Shown: one piece after another, positions 35,935-44,834 of the stretch
How the letters are laid out: the number at the start of each line of letters is the position of its first letter
Numbering within the stretch: position 1 is the first letter of the stretch
Origin: an uncultured Dehalococcoidia bacterium
GTDB taxonomy: Bacteria; Chloroflexota; Dehalococcoidia; Lucifugimonadales; UBA3495
DNA length: 64,000 nucleotides
Reading direction: 5' to 3'
Assembly: GCA_958296445.1 (NCBI GenBank)
Contig: OY282565.1
Coordinates: 1,343,936 to 1,407,935, forward strand
Position numbers and translations under genes: made by a program
Notes under the pieces: model-generated
Databases searched by the model: none
The model's input: the letters and a program-made list of their open reading frames with translations, nothing else
What the model was told of the DNA's origin: nothing

Positions 35935-36255
35935 GGGGTACGCCCCCACCCTAGCCCTCCCCCGGAGGGGGAGGGGATTTTTGGGTTTGGACTTGAGGCG
36001 ATTGCGAGATTCTTCGCTTTGCTCAGAATGACAGGGTTTGCTCAGGGTGGGGATGTTGGGACGGGGGACGCCCCCACCCTAACCCTCCCCCGGAGGGGGA
36101 GGGGATTTTTGGGTTAGACTTGGTACGATTGCGGGATTCTTCGCTTTGCTCAGAATGACAGGGTTTGCTCAGGATGACAGGGTTTGCTCAGGGGGGGATG
36201 TTGGGACGGGGGACGCCCCCACCCTAACCCTCCCCCGGAGGGGGAGGGGATTTTT
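35935..36255. repeat. Alternating hairpin and core repeats
   Basis: Three CCACCCTA(A/G)CCCTCCCCCGG hairpin copies (35945, 36067, 36215) alternate with two TTCGCTTTGCTCAGAATGA copies (36012, 36140). The period is about 120-145 bases. It ends right at the dnaK stop codon. Confidence 0.8.
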
Positions 36256-36259
36256 TGGG

Positions 36260-38155
36260 TTAGACTTCGCGGAATTCGCCTTCTACGGTGCCGGCGTCGT
36301 TGGTGGGGCCGCCGGTGTCGGGGCCTTGGGGTTGGTTGGGGGTTTGGTTTTGGCTGTAGACTGCTTCGCCTAGGCGCTGGAGGGCGGTGTTTAGTTCGTT
36401 GATGGCGGTTTGCATTTCGGCGGGGTTGCCGGTGGCGGAGGCGGCCCTTAGCGCGTCTATTTTGCTTTGGACTTCGGCGCGGAGTTCTTGGGGTACTTTG
36501 TCGGCGTTGTCGTTTAGCAGTTTTTCGGCTTGGTAGACCATAGAGTCGGCTTGGTTGCGGGTTTCGACTTCGGCGCGGCGGCGCTGGTCGTCGGCTTCGT
36601 ATTGGCGGGCGTCGTCTACCATACGCGCGATGTCGGCTTTGTCCATGCCGGAGCCGGACTGGATTACGATGCGCTGCTCTTTGCCGGTGCCTTTGTCTTG
36701 GGCGGATACGCTTAGGATGCCGTTGGCGTCTATGTCGAAGGTGACTTCGATTTGGGGGATGCCTCTGGGGGCGGGGATGATGCCGTCGAGCATAAAGCGT
36801 CCGATGGATTTGTTGTCGGCGGCCATTGCCCGCTCGCCTTGGAGGACGTGGATGTCTACGGAGGATTGGCTGTCGGCGGCGGTGGTGAAGGTTTCGTTTT
36901 TCTTGGTGGGGATGGTGGTGTTGCGAGGGATTAGGGTGGTCATTACGCTGCCGAGGGTTTCTAGGCCGAGGGTTAGGGGTGTTACGTCGAGCAGCACGAT
37001 GTCGCCGACTTCGCCGGCGAGGACGCCGGCCTGGATGGCGGCGCCGAGGGCGACGGCTTCGTCGGGGTTGACGTTGCGGTTGGGTTCTTTGCCGAAAAGC
37101 TGCTTGACTTTTTCTTGGACGGCGGGCATCCGGGACATTCCGCCGACCATAATGACTTCGTCAATCTGGCTGGCGGGGAGGCCGGAGTCGGCTATGGCCT
37201 GCTGGCAGGGCCCGGCGGTGCGCTCGATGAGCCGGGTTACGAGTTGCTCGAAGCGGCCGCGGGTGAGGGATTTGACTAGGTGCTGGGGGCCGCTGGCGTC
37301 GGCGGTGATGAAGGGGAGGTTGATTTCGGTTTCGACTACGCTGGAGAGCTCGACTTTGGCCCGCTCGGCGGCGTCGCGCAGGCGCTGGAGGGCCATGCGG
37401 TCGCCGGAGAGGTCAATGCCGGTTTCGCGGCGGAATTCGGTAATGAGCCAGTCTAGGATGGCTTGGTCGAAGTCGTCGCCGCCTAGGAAGGTGTCGCCGT
37501 TGGTGGATTTGACCTCGAACACGCCGTCGCCCATTTGGAGGATGGTGATGTCGAAGGTGCCGCCGCCTAGGTCGAAGACGGCGATGTTGGCGTCGGCGCG
37601 GGTTTTGTCTAGGCCGTAGGCTAGGGAGGAGGCGGTGGGTTCGTTGATGATGCGCAGGACTTCGAGGCCGGCGATGGTTCCGGCGTCTTTGGTGGCTTGG
37701 CGCTGGGAGTCGTTGAAGTAGGCGGGGACGGTGATGACGGCCTGGCTGATGCGCTCGCCGAGTTTGGCTTCGGCGTCCTGCTTGATTTTGGCTAGGACGA
37801 AGGAGGAGATTTGGGGGGGGGCGTAGTTTTCCTCGCCCATTTTGACGTGGGCGTCGCCGTTGGCGGCGCGGACTACTTGGTAGGGGAGCTTGGCGGTGGC
37901 GCCCTGGACTTCGGAGTCGTCGAAGCGGCGGCCCATCAGGCGTTTGACGGAGAAGAGGGTGTTTTCGGGGTTGGTGACGGCCTGGCGCTTGGCGACCTGG
38001 CCGACGTAGCGCTCGCCGGTGCGGGTGTTGAGGGCGACGACGGAGGGGGTTAGGCGGGCGCCTTCGGCGTTTTCGACGACGCCTGGTTCGCCGGCTTCGA
38101 TGACGGCGGCGACTGAGTTGGTGGTTCCTAGGTCTATGCCCAATACTTTAGGCAT
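36260..38155 (-). CDS. dnaK: Chaperone DnaK (Hsp70)
   Basis: A 631-residue Hsp70. The ATPase-domain signatures are [16 protein letters not shown] at the N-terminus, [13 protein letters not shown] near 195 and [14 protein letters not shown] near 325. The substrate-binding domain and helical lid follow. The C-terminus ends in a Gln/Asn/Pro-rich linker and the acidic EGEFREV, a variant of the usual EEVD-like tail. ATP-driven folding is assisted by GrpE (upstream gene) and DnaJ (7 kb). It is last in the hspR-grpE-dnaK operon, with 58 bases to grpE. Confidence 0.97.
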   Translation of the reverse strand: MPKVLGIDLGTTNSVAAVIEAGEPGVVENAEGARLTPSVVALNTRTGERYVGQVAKRQAVTNPENTLFSVKRLMGRRFDDSEVQGATAKLPYQVVRAANGDAHVKMGEENYAPPQISSFVLAKIKQDAEAKLGERISQAVITVPAYFNDSQRQATKDAGTIAGLEVLRIINEPTASSLAYGLDKTRADANIAVFDLGGGTFDITILQMGDGVFEVKSTNGDTFLGGDDFDQAILDWLITEFRRETGIDLSGDRMALQRLRDAAERAKVELSSVVETEINLPFITADASGPQHLVKSLTRGRFEQLVTRLIERTAGPCQQAIADSGLPASQIDEVIMVGGMSRMPAVQEKVKQLFGKEPNRNVNPDEAVALGAAIQAGVLAGEVGDIVLLDVTPLTLGLETLGSVMTTLIPRNTTIPTKKNETFTTAADSQSSVDIHVLQGERAMAADNKSIGRFMLDGIIPAPRGIPQIEVTFDIDANGILSVSAQDKGTGKEQRIVIQSGSGMDKADIARMVDDARQYEADDQRRRAEVETRNQADSMVYQAEKLLNDNADKVPQELRAEVQSKIDALRAASATGNPAEMQTAINELNTALQRLGEAVYSQNQTPNQPQGPDTGGPTNDAGTVEGEFREV

Positions 38156-38213
38156 TACTTTTCTCCTTATAGAGTGATGTCGCTTTTGTTGTGATTTGGT
38201 ATGGGTGTTCCGG

Positions 38214-38786
38214 TTAGCGGGCGACGATTACTTGGGCGGGCTGGATTACCCGGTCGGGCAGGCGGTAGCCGGGGCGGATGACTTGGGCGATGTGTCCGGG
38301 CGGGTAATCGGGGGTTTCGATGCTGCCTTGGGCTTCGTGTTCCATTGGGTCGAACAGGGTTCCGGGGGCGGCGTCTATTGGGGTGACGCCTTCGGATTTC
38401 AGGCCGTCGGCGAACTGTCGGCTGACCAGCTTTACGCCTTGCCCCAAGGGGTCGCTGTCGGGGATGTGGGCGGAGGCTAGGGCCAGGGATTCTAGGGCGG
38501 GCAGGATGGCGCGGACCATTCCGGCTTTGGCGGAATTGACGGCGCTGATTCGTTCTTCGGAGGCCCGGCGGCGGACGGTTTGCAACTCGGCTTCCTTGTA
38601 TTGGACTTCGTTGCGGAATTTGTCGGCGTCGGACAGGGCGGCTTCCAATTGTTCGGTCAAGGCAACCACTTTCAGCTCCGGGGACAGCGGGCCGGTGCCG
38701 GCGGCTTCGCCGTTGCCGCAGGGGGTTTCACCGGCGGGGCTGGGATGGGTTTCTTCGGCGGGTTCTTGGTTTTGTGCTTCAGACAT
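38214..38786 (-). CDS. grpE: Nucleotide exchange factor GrpE
   Basis: A 190-residue DnaK nucleotide-exchange factor. It has a disordered acidic/Pro-rich N-terminus (about 45 residues), a long helix ([20 protein letters not shown]), and the C-terminal beta-domain with the family signature [21 protein letters not shown] and [20 protein letters not shown]. The ATG at 38786 has AGGAAA ten bases upstream; the in-frame start at 38837 lacks one. It is the middle gene of the heat-shock operon. Confidence 0.92.
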   Translation of the reverse strand: MSEAQNQEPAEETHPSPAGETPCGNGEAAGTGPLSPELKVVALTEQLEAALSDADKFRNEVQYKEAELQTVRRRASEERISAVNSAKAGMVRAILPALESLALASAHIPDSDPLGQGVKLVSRQFADGLKSEGVTPIDAAPGTLFDPMEHEAQGSIETPDYPPGHIAQVIRPGYRLPDRVIQPAQVIVAR

Positions 38787-38834
38787 CAATTTTATTTCCT
38801 GTGGGAGTTTCCGGGTGGCGCCGGGGTTGTTAGC

Positions 38835-38895
38835 CAAGGCGAGATTCTTCGCTTTGCTCAGAATGACAGCGCTTTGCTCAGAATGACAGCCTGCG
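38835..38895. repeat. Dispersed repeat between hspR and grpE
   Basis: One TTCGCTTTGCTCAGAATGA core at 38845 followed by a GCTTTGCTCAGAATGACAGC echo, inserted inside the hspR-grpE operon. Confidence 0.7.
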
Positions 38896-38921
38896 GAAGT
38901 TTCCGGGTGGGGCCGGGGATG

Positions 38922-39449
38922 CTAGGGGTCAACCGGGAGGTTTAGGCTTCGGAGCAACAGGGTCAGCTCTTGGGACACTTGTTCTCCGGCTTCGGGGCCG
39001 AGGCGGGCGGCGAGGCGCTGTTGCATGGTGAGCAGGTTTTGGACTGCGGCTAGGGCGAATTCGACACCGGCTAGGTTCAGGCCCATTTCGTCGGAGAGGT
39101 GGCGGATTAGGCGGAGTTTTCGGATGTCTTCGGCGGAGTAGAGGCGGAGCATTCCTAGGGTTCTGCCGGGGCGGATGAGGCCGAGGCGCTCGTACTTGCG
39201 GAGGGTTTGGGGGTGCATATCGAGTATTCGGGCGGCTACGCTGATGATGTATACGCCTTCGACTTGCATCACAGGGTCGTCGTTGTTGCCGGGGGTTTCC
39301 GGGCCGGGGGTTTCCGGCGGGTTGGGGGCGGTGTTGGGGCGGGCCGCCGGGGACAGGGACGTGTCCGCCGGACGCGACGGTGGTTCGTGGGCCGGGGTGG
39401 GGGGTGATTCCGTCTGCTGCCGGGTTTGGACGCGCCGCGGCTGAGTCAT
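38922..39449 (-). CDS. hspR: MerR-type heat-shock repressor HspR
   Basis: A 175-residue MerR-family regulator that represses heat-shock operons and is released on stress. The N-terminal 75 residues are a Pro/Thr-rich disordered extension, unusually long for HspR. The winged helix follows (YIISVAARILDMHPQTLRKYERLGLI), typical of HspR, and a helical dimer region ends the protein. The ATG at 39449 has GGGAG about nine bases upstream. It is the first gene of the operon, upstream of grpE and dnaK, rather than last as in Streptomyces. Its operator overlaps the promoter. Confidence 0.88.
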   Translation of the reverse strand: MTQPRRVQTRQQTESPPTPAHEPPSRPADTSLSPAARPNTAPNPPETPGPETPGNNDDPVMQVEGVYIISVAARILDMHPQTLRKYERLGLIRPGRTLGMLRLYSAEDIRKLRLIRHLSDEMGLNLAGVEFALAAVQNLLTMQQRLAARLGPEAGEQVSQELTLLLRSLNLPVDP

Positions 39450-39490
39450 ATTGCAGTTCTCCCGGGAAGTATTGACCTGTGCTGATTCGT

Positions 39491-39519
39491 ATGATAAGGT
39501 TTGATACAAGTTGTGTCAA
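39491..39519 (-). promoter_or_regulatory. Sigma-70 promoter of hspR-grpE-dnaK
   Basis: On the minus strand TTGACA (39514-39519), exactly 17 bases, TATCAT (39491-39496): a perfect -35 and a five-of-six -10 box. The predicted leader before hspR is about 35 bases. Confidence 0.85.
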
Positions 39520-39520
39520 G
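39500..39520. promoter_or_regulatory. HAIR-type HspR operator
   Basis: TTGA (39501-39504), 11 bases, TCAA (39516-39519), flanked by T and G: this matches the core spacing of the HspR-associated inverted repeat (CTTGAGT-N7-ACTCAAG reduces to TTGA-N11-TCAA). It covers the -35 box and spacer of the operon promoter, so binding of HspR would block RNA polymerase. Only the outer four bases of each arm match. Confidence 0.7.
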
Positions 39521-39681
39521 GGATGTGTAGCAGGGCAGATTAAGAATCCAAGGGGAACGCGCCGCCGTATGGTGATTTAAGCCGGTAGGGGCGGCGCGTC
39601 CAAGCAGGGGCCAGCAACTTGGGGCGGCCCGTCCGCCGCGCCGGAATTAGCGGGCGCCCGCGCAGGGAGAGGAGGTGCCAG

Positions 39682-39897
39682 ATGATTTACTTTAACGCTT
39701 GCCCGAAGTGCCACGGGGATTTGACGATGGGGCAGGACAGCTACGGTAGCTTCGTGAGCTGCTTGCAGTGCGGCTTCATGCGCGACATTGAGACCAAGCC
39801 TACGGTGGGGGTCAAGGCTCCGGTGGGGGGGAAGGCCCCGGTGGCGGCGCCGCTGTGGTACTCCGCCGATGAGGAGCAGTTGGCTAAGGCGGCGTAG
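39682..39897 (+). CDS. Small zinc-ribbon protein
   Basis: A 71-residue protein with four cysteines in two CxxC pairs (NACPKCHGDL and VSCLQCGF), which would form one zinc ribbon. The tail has Lys/Ala/Pro/Val repeats (VGVKAPVGGKAPVAAP) and an acidic end. A perfect GGAGAGGAGG site precedes the ATG at 39682. It has its own strong terminator. No partner is evident; similar small ribbon proteins recur in Dehalococcoidia but have no known role. Confidence 0.75.
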   Translation: MIYFNACPKCHGDLTMGQDSYGSFVSCLQCGFMRDIETKPTVGVKAPVGGKAPVAAPLWYSADEEQLAKAA

Positions 39898-39930
39898 GGG
39901 GACGGGGGGGTGTTGTTTGCGCTTGGGGAG

Positions 39931-39965
39931 AGGGGGCGGCCGGTTGGCCGCCCCCTTTGTTTTTT
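39931..39965 (+). terminator. Strong intrinsic terminator
   Basis: Perfect 10-bp stem GGGGGCGGCC-GGTT-GGCCGCCCCC (39932-39955) followed by TTTGTTTTTT, directly after the zinc-ribbon gene. Confidence 0.9.
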
Positions 39966-39984
39966 GGGGGGGGTGTTGTTTTTG

Positions 39985-40960
39985 GGTTCCCGGGTCTTGC
40001 TGCTCAGGGTGGGATTCTTCGCTTTGCTCGGAATGGCGGGGGGCCGGTTTGGGGAATGGCGGGTGGGCGGTGCAAGTTGCTCATGGATTGTTTAATTTGC
40101 TTGGGGGGGACGCCCCCACCCTAACCCTCCCCCGGAGGGGGAGGGGATTTTGCGGTTTTCTCAATGGGGGAGGTCTTGCTGCTCAGGGTGGGATTCTTCG
40201 CTTTGCTCAGAATGACAGTGGGGTTGCTCGGAGTGACAGGGCTTTGCTCGGAATGACAGTGGGGCGGTTTGGGGAGTGGTGGGCGGGCGGTGCAAGTTGC
40301 TCATGGATTGTTTAATTTGCTTGGGGGGGACGCCCCCACCCTAACCCTCCCCCGGAGGGGGAGGGGATTTTGCGGTTTTCTCAATGGGGGAGGTCTTGCT
40401 AACCAGGGTGGGATTCTTCGCTTTGCTCAGAATGACAGTGGGGTTGCTCGGAGTGGCAGGGCTTTGCTCGGAATGGCGGGCGGCAGGTTTGGGAATGGCG
40501 GGCGGGCGGTGCAAGTTGCTCACGGATTGTTTAATTTGCTTGGGGGGGACGCCCCCACCCTAACCCTCCCCCGGAGGGGGAGGGGATTTTGTGGTTTTCT
40601 TTAAGTGTAGGGTCTTGCTGCTCAGGGTGGGATTCTTCGCTTTGCTCGGAGTGACAGGGCTTTGCTCGGAATGGCGGGCTGGCGGATGGCCGCCCCTTTA
40701 CTTTTGGGTGGGCTGTTTCTGCGTTCCGGGTCTGCTGCTCAGGGTGGGATTCTTCGCTTTGCTCAGAATGACAGTGGGCCGGTTAGGGAATGGCGGGGCT
40801 TTGCTTGGAATGGCGGGGGGCGGTTTGGGGAATGGCGGGCGGCAGGTTTGGGGAATGGCGGGCGGGCGGTGCAAGTTGCTCATGGATTGTTTAACTTGCT
40901 TGGGGGGGACGCCCCCACCCTAACCCTCCCCCGGAGGGGGAGGGGATTTTGTGGTTTTCT
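39985..40960. repeat. Long composite repeat array, four to five units
   Basis: Units of about 200-330 bases each combine a TTCGCTTTGCTCAGAATGA core (40018, 40197, 40420, 40640, 40752, some with one to three changes), a GGTGCAAGTTGCTCATGGAT segment (40066, 40290, 40509, 40868) and a CCCTAACCCTCCCCCGG hairpin (40120, 40342, 40560, 40918). It fills the whole gap to the sulfite-oxidase-like gene; no other gene is visible. Confidence 0.85.
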
Positions 40961-40970
40961 GTGGAGGGGG

Positions 40971-41582
40971 TTAGCGGGATAGTTCGGGCCAGAAGCGTTC
41001 TTCTTTCCAGGGGTCGCCGTTGTTGTGGTAGCCGCGCTGTTCCCAGAAGCCGGGGGCGTCTTGGGGCATTAGTTCGATGCTGCTGACCCATTTGGCGCTT
41101 TTCCAGCCGTAGAGGCTGGGGACGATTAGGCGGAGGGGCCAGCCGTGGCTTTTGCCGATGGGCTGGCCGCCTTGTTTGTGGGCCAGGAATCCTTCGGACA
41201 GGGCTATTTCTAGGGGGAGGTTGGTGGAATAGCCGCCGTAGCAGTGGGCCATTAGGAACCGGGCTTCGGGTTGTATGCGGGCGGGGGTTATGAGGTCGGA
41301 CAGGGCTACGCCTTCCCAGGTTTGGTCTAGAGCGCTCCATTGGGTTACGCAGTGAAAGTCGGCGTCGAGGGTGCGCCAGGGGAGGGCGGCGAATTGTTGC
41401 CAGTCGAGGAGGATTTCCTGCTCTACTAGGCCGAAGACCCGTATTTTCCAGTGGTCTATTTTGATTTTTGGCTCCGGGCCGTAGGTAAGGACGGGGAATT
41501 TGGTGGTTACGAATTGGCCGGGGGGAACCCGGTCGCCCATACCTTGGTCGGGGGCTGTTTTTATCTGGTCGGGACGCTTCAC
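40971..41582 (-). CDS. Sulfite-oxidase-like molybdopterin oxidoreductase
   Basis: A 203-residue protein of the sulfite oxidase/YedY molybdenum-cofactor family, without heme or dimerisation domains and without a Tat signal. The molybdenum-ligand Cys is in DFHCVTQWS (about 92) and the cofactor-binding segments are GVALSDLI and AHCYGGYSTN. GTG at 41582 is chosen: AGGAGGTG lies five bases upstream and the protein then starts MKRPDQIKT, as in the family. The longer ATG starts at 41612/41627 place the ribosome site inside the gene. The natural substrate is unknown. Confidence 0.82.
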   Translation of the reverse strand: MKRPDQIKTAPDQGMGDRVPPGQFVTTKFPVLTYGPEPKIKIDHWKIRVFGLVEQEILLDWQQFAALPWRTLDADFHCVTQWSALDQTWEGVALSDLITPARIQPEARFLMAHCYGGYSTNLPLEIALSEGFLAHKQGGQPIGKSHGWPLRLIVPSLYGWKSAKWVSSIELMPQDAPGFWEQRGYHNNGDPWKEERFWPELSR

Positions 41583-41749
41583 GCGCCACCTCCTGGGTAG
41601 TTGGAGTTTCATAGGGGTTGGTTGCACCTCGGCAGGTGGGGTTTTTGCTGTGGGGGTTTCCGGTTCCCGCTTTTGCGGGAATGACGGGGTTGGTTGGGAT
41701 TATGGGATTGGCGGGATGACGGTTTGGTTGGGATGGTGTCGGTCTGAGC

Positions 41750-42200
41750 TAAGGGAAGGTTCTCACTGCCCAAGGTGGGATTCTTCGCTTTGCTCAGAAT
41801 GACAGGGCTTTGCTTAGAGTGACAGACTTTGGGAAGGGTCTCACTGCCCAAGGTGGGATTCTTCGCTTTGCTCAGAATGACAGGGCTTTGCTTAGAATGA
41901 CAGGCTTTGGTAAGGGTCTCACTGCCCAAGGTGGGGTTCTTCGCTTTGCTCAGAATGACAGGGCTTTGCTTAGAATGACAGGCTTTGGTAAGGGTCTCAC
42001 TGCCCAAGGTGGGGTTCTTCGCTTTGCTCAGAATGACAGGGCTTTGCTTAGAGTGACAGGGCTTTGCTCAGAATGACAGACTTTGGGAAGGTTCTCACTG
42101 CCCAAGGTGGGATTCTTCGCTTTGCTCAGAATGACAGGGCTTTGCTTAGAGTGACAGGGCTTTGCTTAGAGTGACAGGCTTTGCTCAGAGTGACGGGGAT
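41750..42200. repeat. Tandem 78-base repeat, about five units
   Basis: Cores at about 41782, 41861, 41939, 42017 and 42115, spaced 79, 78, 78 and 98 bases. Each unit is AAGGGTCTCACTGCCCAAGG ... GGCTTTGCTTAGAATGACAG. It ends 5 bases before the selD stop. ORFs of 80-130 residues here are translated repeats. Confidence 0.9.
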
Positions 42201-42201
42201 T

Positions 42202-43248
42202 TTAGGGGGTTACTCTGACTTTGCCGGGGGTTCCGGGGGTTGTGGCGCCTATTATGGCGCGGGTGGTTACGCTGCGGGATTCTAGGGCGGTTAGGAGTTG
42301 GGGTAGTTTGGGTTGGGGTACGGAGATTAGCAGGCCGCCGGAGGTTTGGGCGTCGCATAGGAGCAGGCGGCCGTCGTCGTTTATGGCGCTGTCCCAGTCT
42401 ACGGAACTTGCTACGCCGGCCTGGTTGCGGTGGGTGCCGCCGGGGGCTATGCCTTGGGCCAGCAGTTGGTTGACGCCGGGGAGTAGGGGGACTTGGCTTA
42501 GGCTTACTTGGGCGCTTAGGCCGCTGGCGCGGAGCATTGAGGTTAGGTGTCCCATTAGGCCGAATCCGGTTATGTCGGTGCAGGCGTTGACGCCTACTTC
42601 CATCATTGCTTCGGATGCGTCGCGGTTGAGGGTTGCCATAGCGGTTACGGCGGCGGCTACGGAGCCGGGGGGGGCGACGCCGGCCTTGCCGCCGGTGGTG
42701 ATGATGCCGGTGCCGATGGGCTTGGTCAGGACTAGGGCGTCGCCGGGCTGGGCGCCGGCGTTGGATACTTGGCGGCCGGGTTCTATTAGGCCGACTACGG
42801 ACAGGCCGTATTTGGGTTCGTTGTCGTCTACGGTGTGGCCGCCTACGATTAGGCAGTTGGCTTCGGCGGCTTTGTCGTAGCCGCCGCGCAGGACGTCGCC
42901 TAGCATTTCGGCGGCTAGGGCGGCGGGGAAGCCGACGACGTTTAGGGCGAGCAGGGGGCGGCCGCCCATAGCGTAGACGTCGCTTAGGGAGTTGGCGGCG
43001 GCCACGGCGCCGAATTCGTAGGGGTCGTCGGTTATGGGGGTGAAGAAGTCTACGGTGACGACTAGGGCGGTGCGGTCGTCGAGCTTGTAGACGGCGGCGT
43101 CGTCGCCGGTTGCCGACCCGATCAGCAGGGACGGGTGGGTTACTGTGGGGAGTTTGCTTAGGACCTGAACTAGGTCCTGCTGGCTTAGCTTGGCGGCTCA
43201 ACCGGCGCAGTGGGAGAGGTCGGTTAAGCGAACCGGGGCGTTTACCAT
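42202..43248 (-). CDS. selD: Selenophosphate synthetase containing selenocysteine
   Basis: 348 residues if the TGA at 43198-43200 is read as selenocysteine. The ATG at 43248 has AGGAGG nine bases upstream. Translation then gives an N-terminus ending in DLSHCAGUAAKLSQQ, with U at position 17 and the catalytic Lys at 20, which is the catalytic (C/U)xxK position of SelD. The remainder is a normal SelD/PurM-type protein (SATGDDAAVY, ANSLSDVYAMGG, GGHTVDDNEPKYGLS, LTKPIGTGII). It makes selenophosphate from selenide and ATP for Sec-tRNA or selenouridine synthesis. ORF callers that stop at TGA will truncate it to start at 43005. A stem-loop follows the TGA. Confidence 0.92.
43160..43178 (-). promoter_or_regulatory. 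Bacterial SECIS element in selD
   Basis: On the coding strand a perfect 7-bp stem AGGACCT/AGGTCCT encloses the 5-base loop AGTTC, whose loop lies 27-31 bases after the TGA. Position and a loop G followed by U fit the bacterial SECIS element that SelB binds. The codons involved (QDLVQVL) are ordinary. Confidence 0.75.
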
Positions 43249-43392
43249 TGGGGCGGGCCTCCTGGTGGGGTGGTGGTTGGATGCTGGGGGGTATTATAGC
43301 GCAGCGGGGGCGGGTTTGCTTGGGGGGGTGCGTATTGACCTGATATGATAACCTTTCCAAATCCCCTATCACTATTTAAGGAGTCGCCCGGT

Positions 43393-44817
43393 TTGGGTTT
43401 TCGGGGTAAGCTGGCAATCTTTCTGGTCGTCGCTGCGGTGTTTGCTTGGCCCGGATATGTGGCGGTGATTTCAGTGGTTGCCCCATCAGCGCCAACGCAG
43501 CAGGGGCAGGCAATCGAGCCGACACAACCCGCCGTTAGCCCAACGCACGCGCCTGCCGCGCCGCCAACGGTAAAGGCAACGCTACAGCGCACGGCAAGGG
43601 TAGCCGCGCCGCCAACAGCGACGGCAGAACCTGTCGTTAGTTTAACGTCTGAACCTGCCACACCGCCGACGGCAACGCCTGCCCTTGCTCCTACACCAAT
43701 ACCAATAGCAATGCCCACGATAACGCCCACAGCGGCGCCTACGCTAAGGCCCACGCCCACGCCAAGACTCACGCCTAAGCCTACGCCCACTCCTGCCCCG
43801 GCGCCTACTGTAAGCCAGGCTAGAATGTTAATGCTGTCGCTGATTAACGATGCTCGCGCCGATGCCGGATTGCGGGCAGTGGAGCTGGGTCAGAATCCGG
43901 CTACTCAAATTCACGCTGATGTGTCTCTGGAAAACTGCTTTCATTCTCATTGGGGAATGGATGGCTTGAAGCCATATATGCGGTACAGCTTAGCCGGCGG
44001 GTATCAGTCAAATTCGGAAAACTCGACTGGATTAAATTACTGCATCAAGGCATCGGACGGCTACAGGATTATATCAAACATTTCCAGCAAAGTCAGAGAG
44101 GCAATGCGTGGGTTTATGAGCAACCCCGGCAATAGGGAAACTATCTTGGATCCTGCTCATAGAAAAGTGAACATAGGCTTGGCGTGGGATAAATACAACT
44201 TTGTGGCTTATCAGCTATTTGAAGGGGATTATGTGGAGTATACAGTGTTGCCCGAAATTGACGGCGGTAAGCTGTCGCTGGCGGGCAAAGTGAAAAACGA
44301 GGCCACATTCGGCGAAGGTGAATTCAACCCCATTGGTGTTCACTATGATCCCCCGCCCGGCGAGCTTACGCGGGGGCAACTGTCAAGGACGTACTGCCAG
44401 CCTCTAGGCGAGCCTGTGGTTTTCCTGCAAAAACCGCCGCCGCCAGGCAGTTTCTATCTGACTAACCATAGCCAAACAACACAGGATGATAGTTGTCCTG
44501 ACCCCTATGACATATCCCCCGACGCTCCCGCTCCAAATTCCCTTGACCAATCGTATCAGTTTTGGCGGGAAGCCCAACGTCCAGGCCAACTTATTACGGT
44601 TTCTTTCCTCAGAGTTCCGGGGATAACAGTGTCAAAATGGCAGGTAAGCGGCGACCAGTTCTCTGTTGAAGCCGACTTGAGTGACGTGTTGGCGAGGCAC
44701 GGGGCAGGCGTGTACACAGTGTTGCTTTGGGGGCTGCTGGACGGAAAGACAGCAGTAATTTCGCAATACTCCATTTTCCACGACATAACCCCGCCAGCAG
44801 GTTACGACGCACAATAA
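43393..44817 (+). CDS. Secreted CAP/SCP-domain protein with Pro/Thr linker
   Basis: A 474-residue exported protein. A hydrophobic N-terminus (FLVVAAVFAWPGYVAVISVV) acts as signal peptide or anchor, followed by about 115 residues rich in Pro/Thr/Ala. A CAP (SCP/PR-1) domain follows with conserved segments (LSLINDARADAGLRAVELG, HSHWGMDGLKPYMR, SENSTGLNYC, FMSNPGNRETILDPAHRKVNIGLAWD). About 190 further residues are beta-rich and unassigned. TTG at 43393 has AAGGAG nine bases upstream; the ATG at 43345 is an alternative. It is less G/T-skewed than its surroundings and is followed by a partner gene 17 bases downstream. Confidence 0.78.
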   Translation: MGFRGKLAIFLVVAAVFAWPGYVAVISVVAPSAPTQQGQAIEPTQPAVSPTHAPAAPPTVKATLQRTARVAAPPTATAEPVVSLTSEPATPPTATPALAPTPIPIAMPTITPTAAPTLRPTPTPRLTPKPTPTPAPAPTVSQARMLMLSLINDARADAGLRAVELGQNPATQIHADVSLENCFHSHWGMDGLKPYMRYSLAGGYQSNSENSTGLNYCIKASDGYRIISNISSKVREAMRGFMSNPGNRETILDPAHRKVNIGLAWDKYNFVAYQLFEGDYVEYTVLPEIDGGKLSLAGKVKNEATFGEGEFNPIGVHYDPPPGELTRGQLSRTYCQPLGEPVVFLQKPPPPGSFYLTNHSQTTQDDSCPDPYDISPDAPAPNSLDQSYQFWREAQRPGQLITVSFLRVPGITVSKWQVSGDQFSVEADLSDVLARHGAGVYTVLLWGLLDGKTAVISQYSIFHDITPPAGYDAQ

Positions 44818-44834
44818 TCTCAGGAGGCGCAGAT

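Noticed and set aside
41609..42007. 132-residue ORF with repeated GSETLTKACHSKQ blocks
   Set aside because: Generated by the 78-base tandem repeat; no ribosome site and no homology-like pattern.
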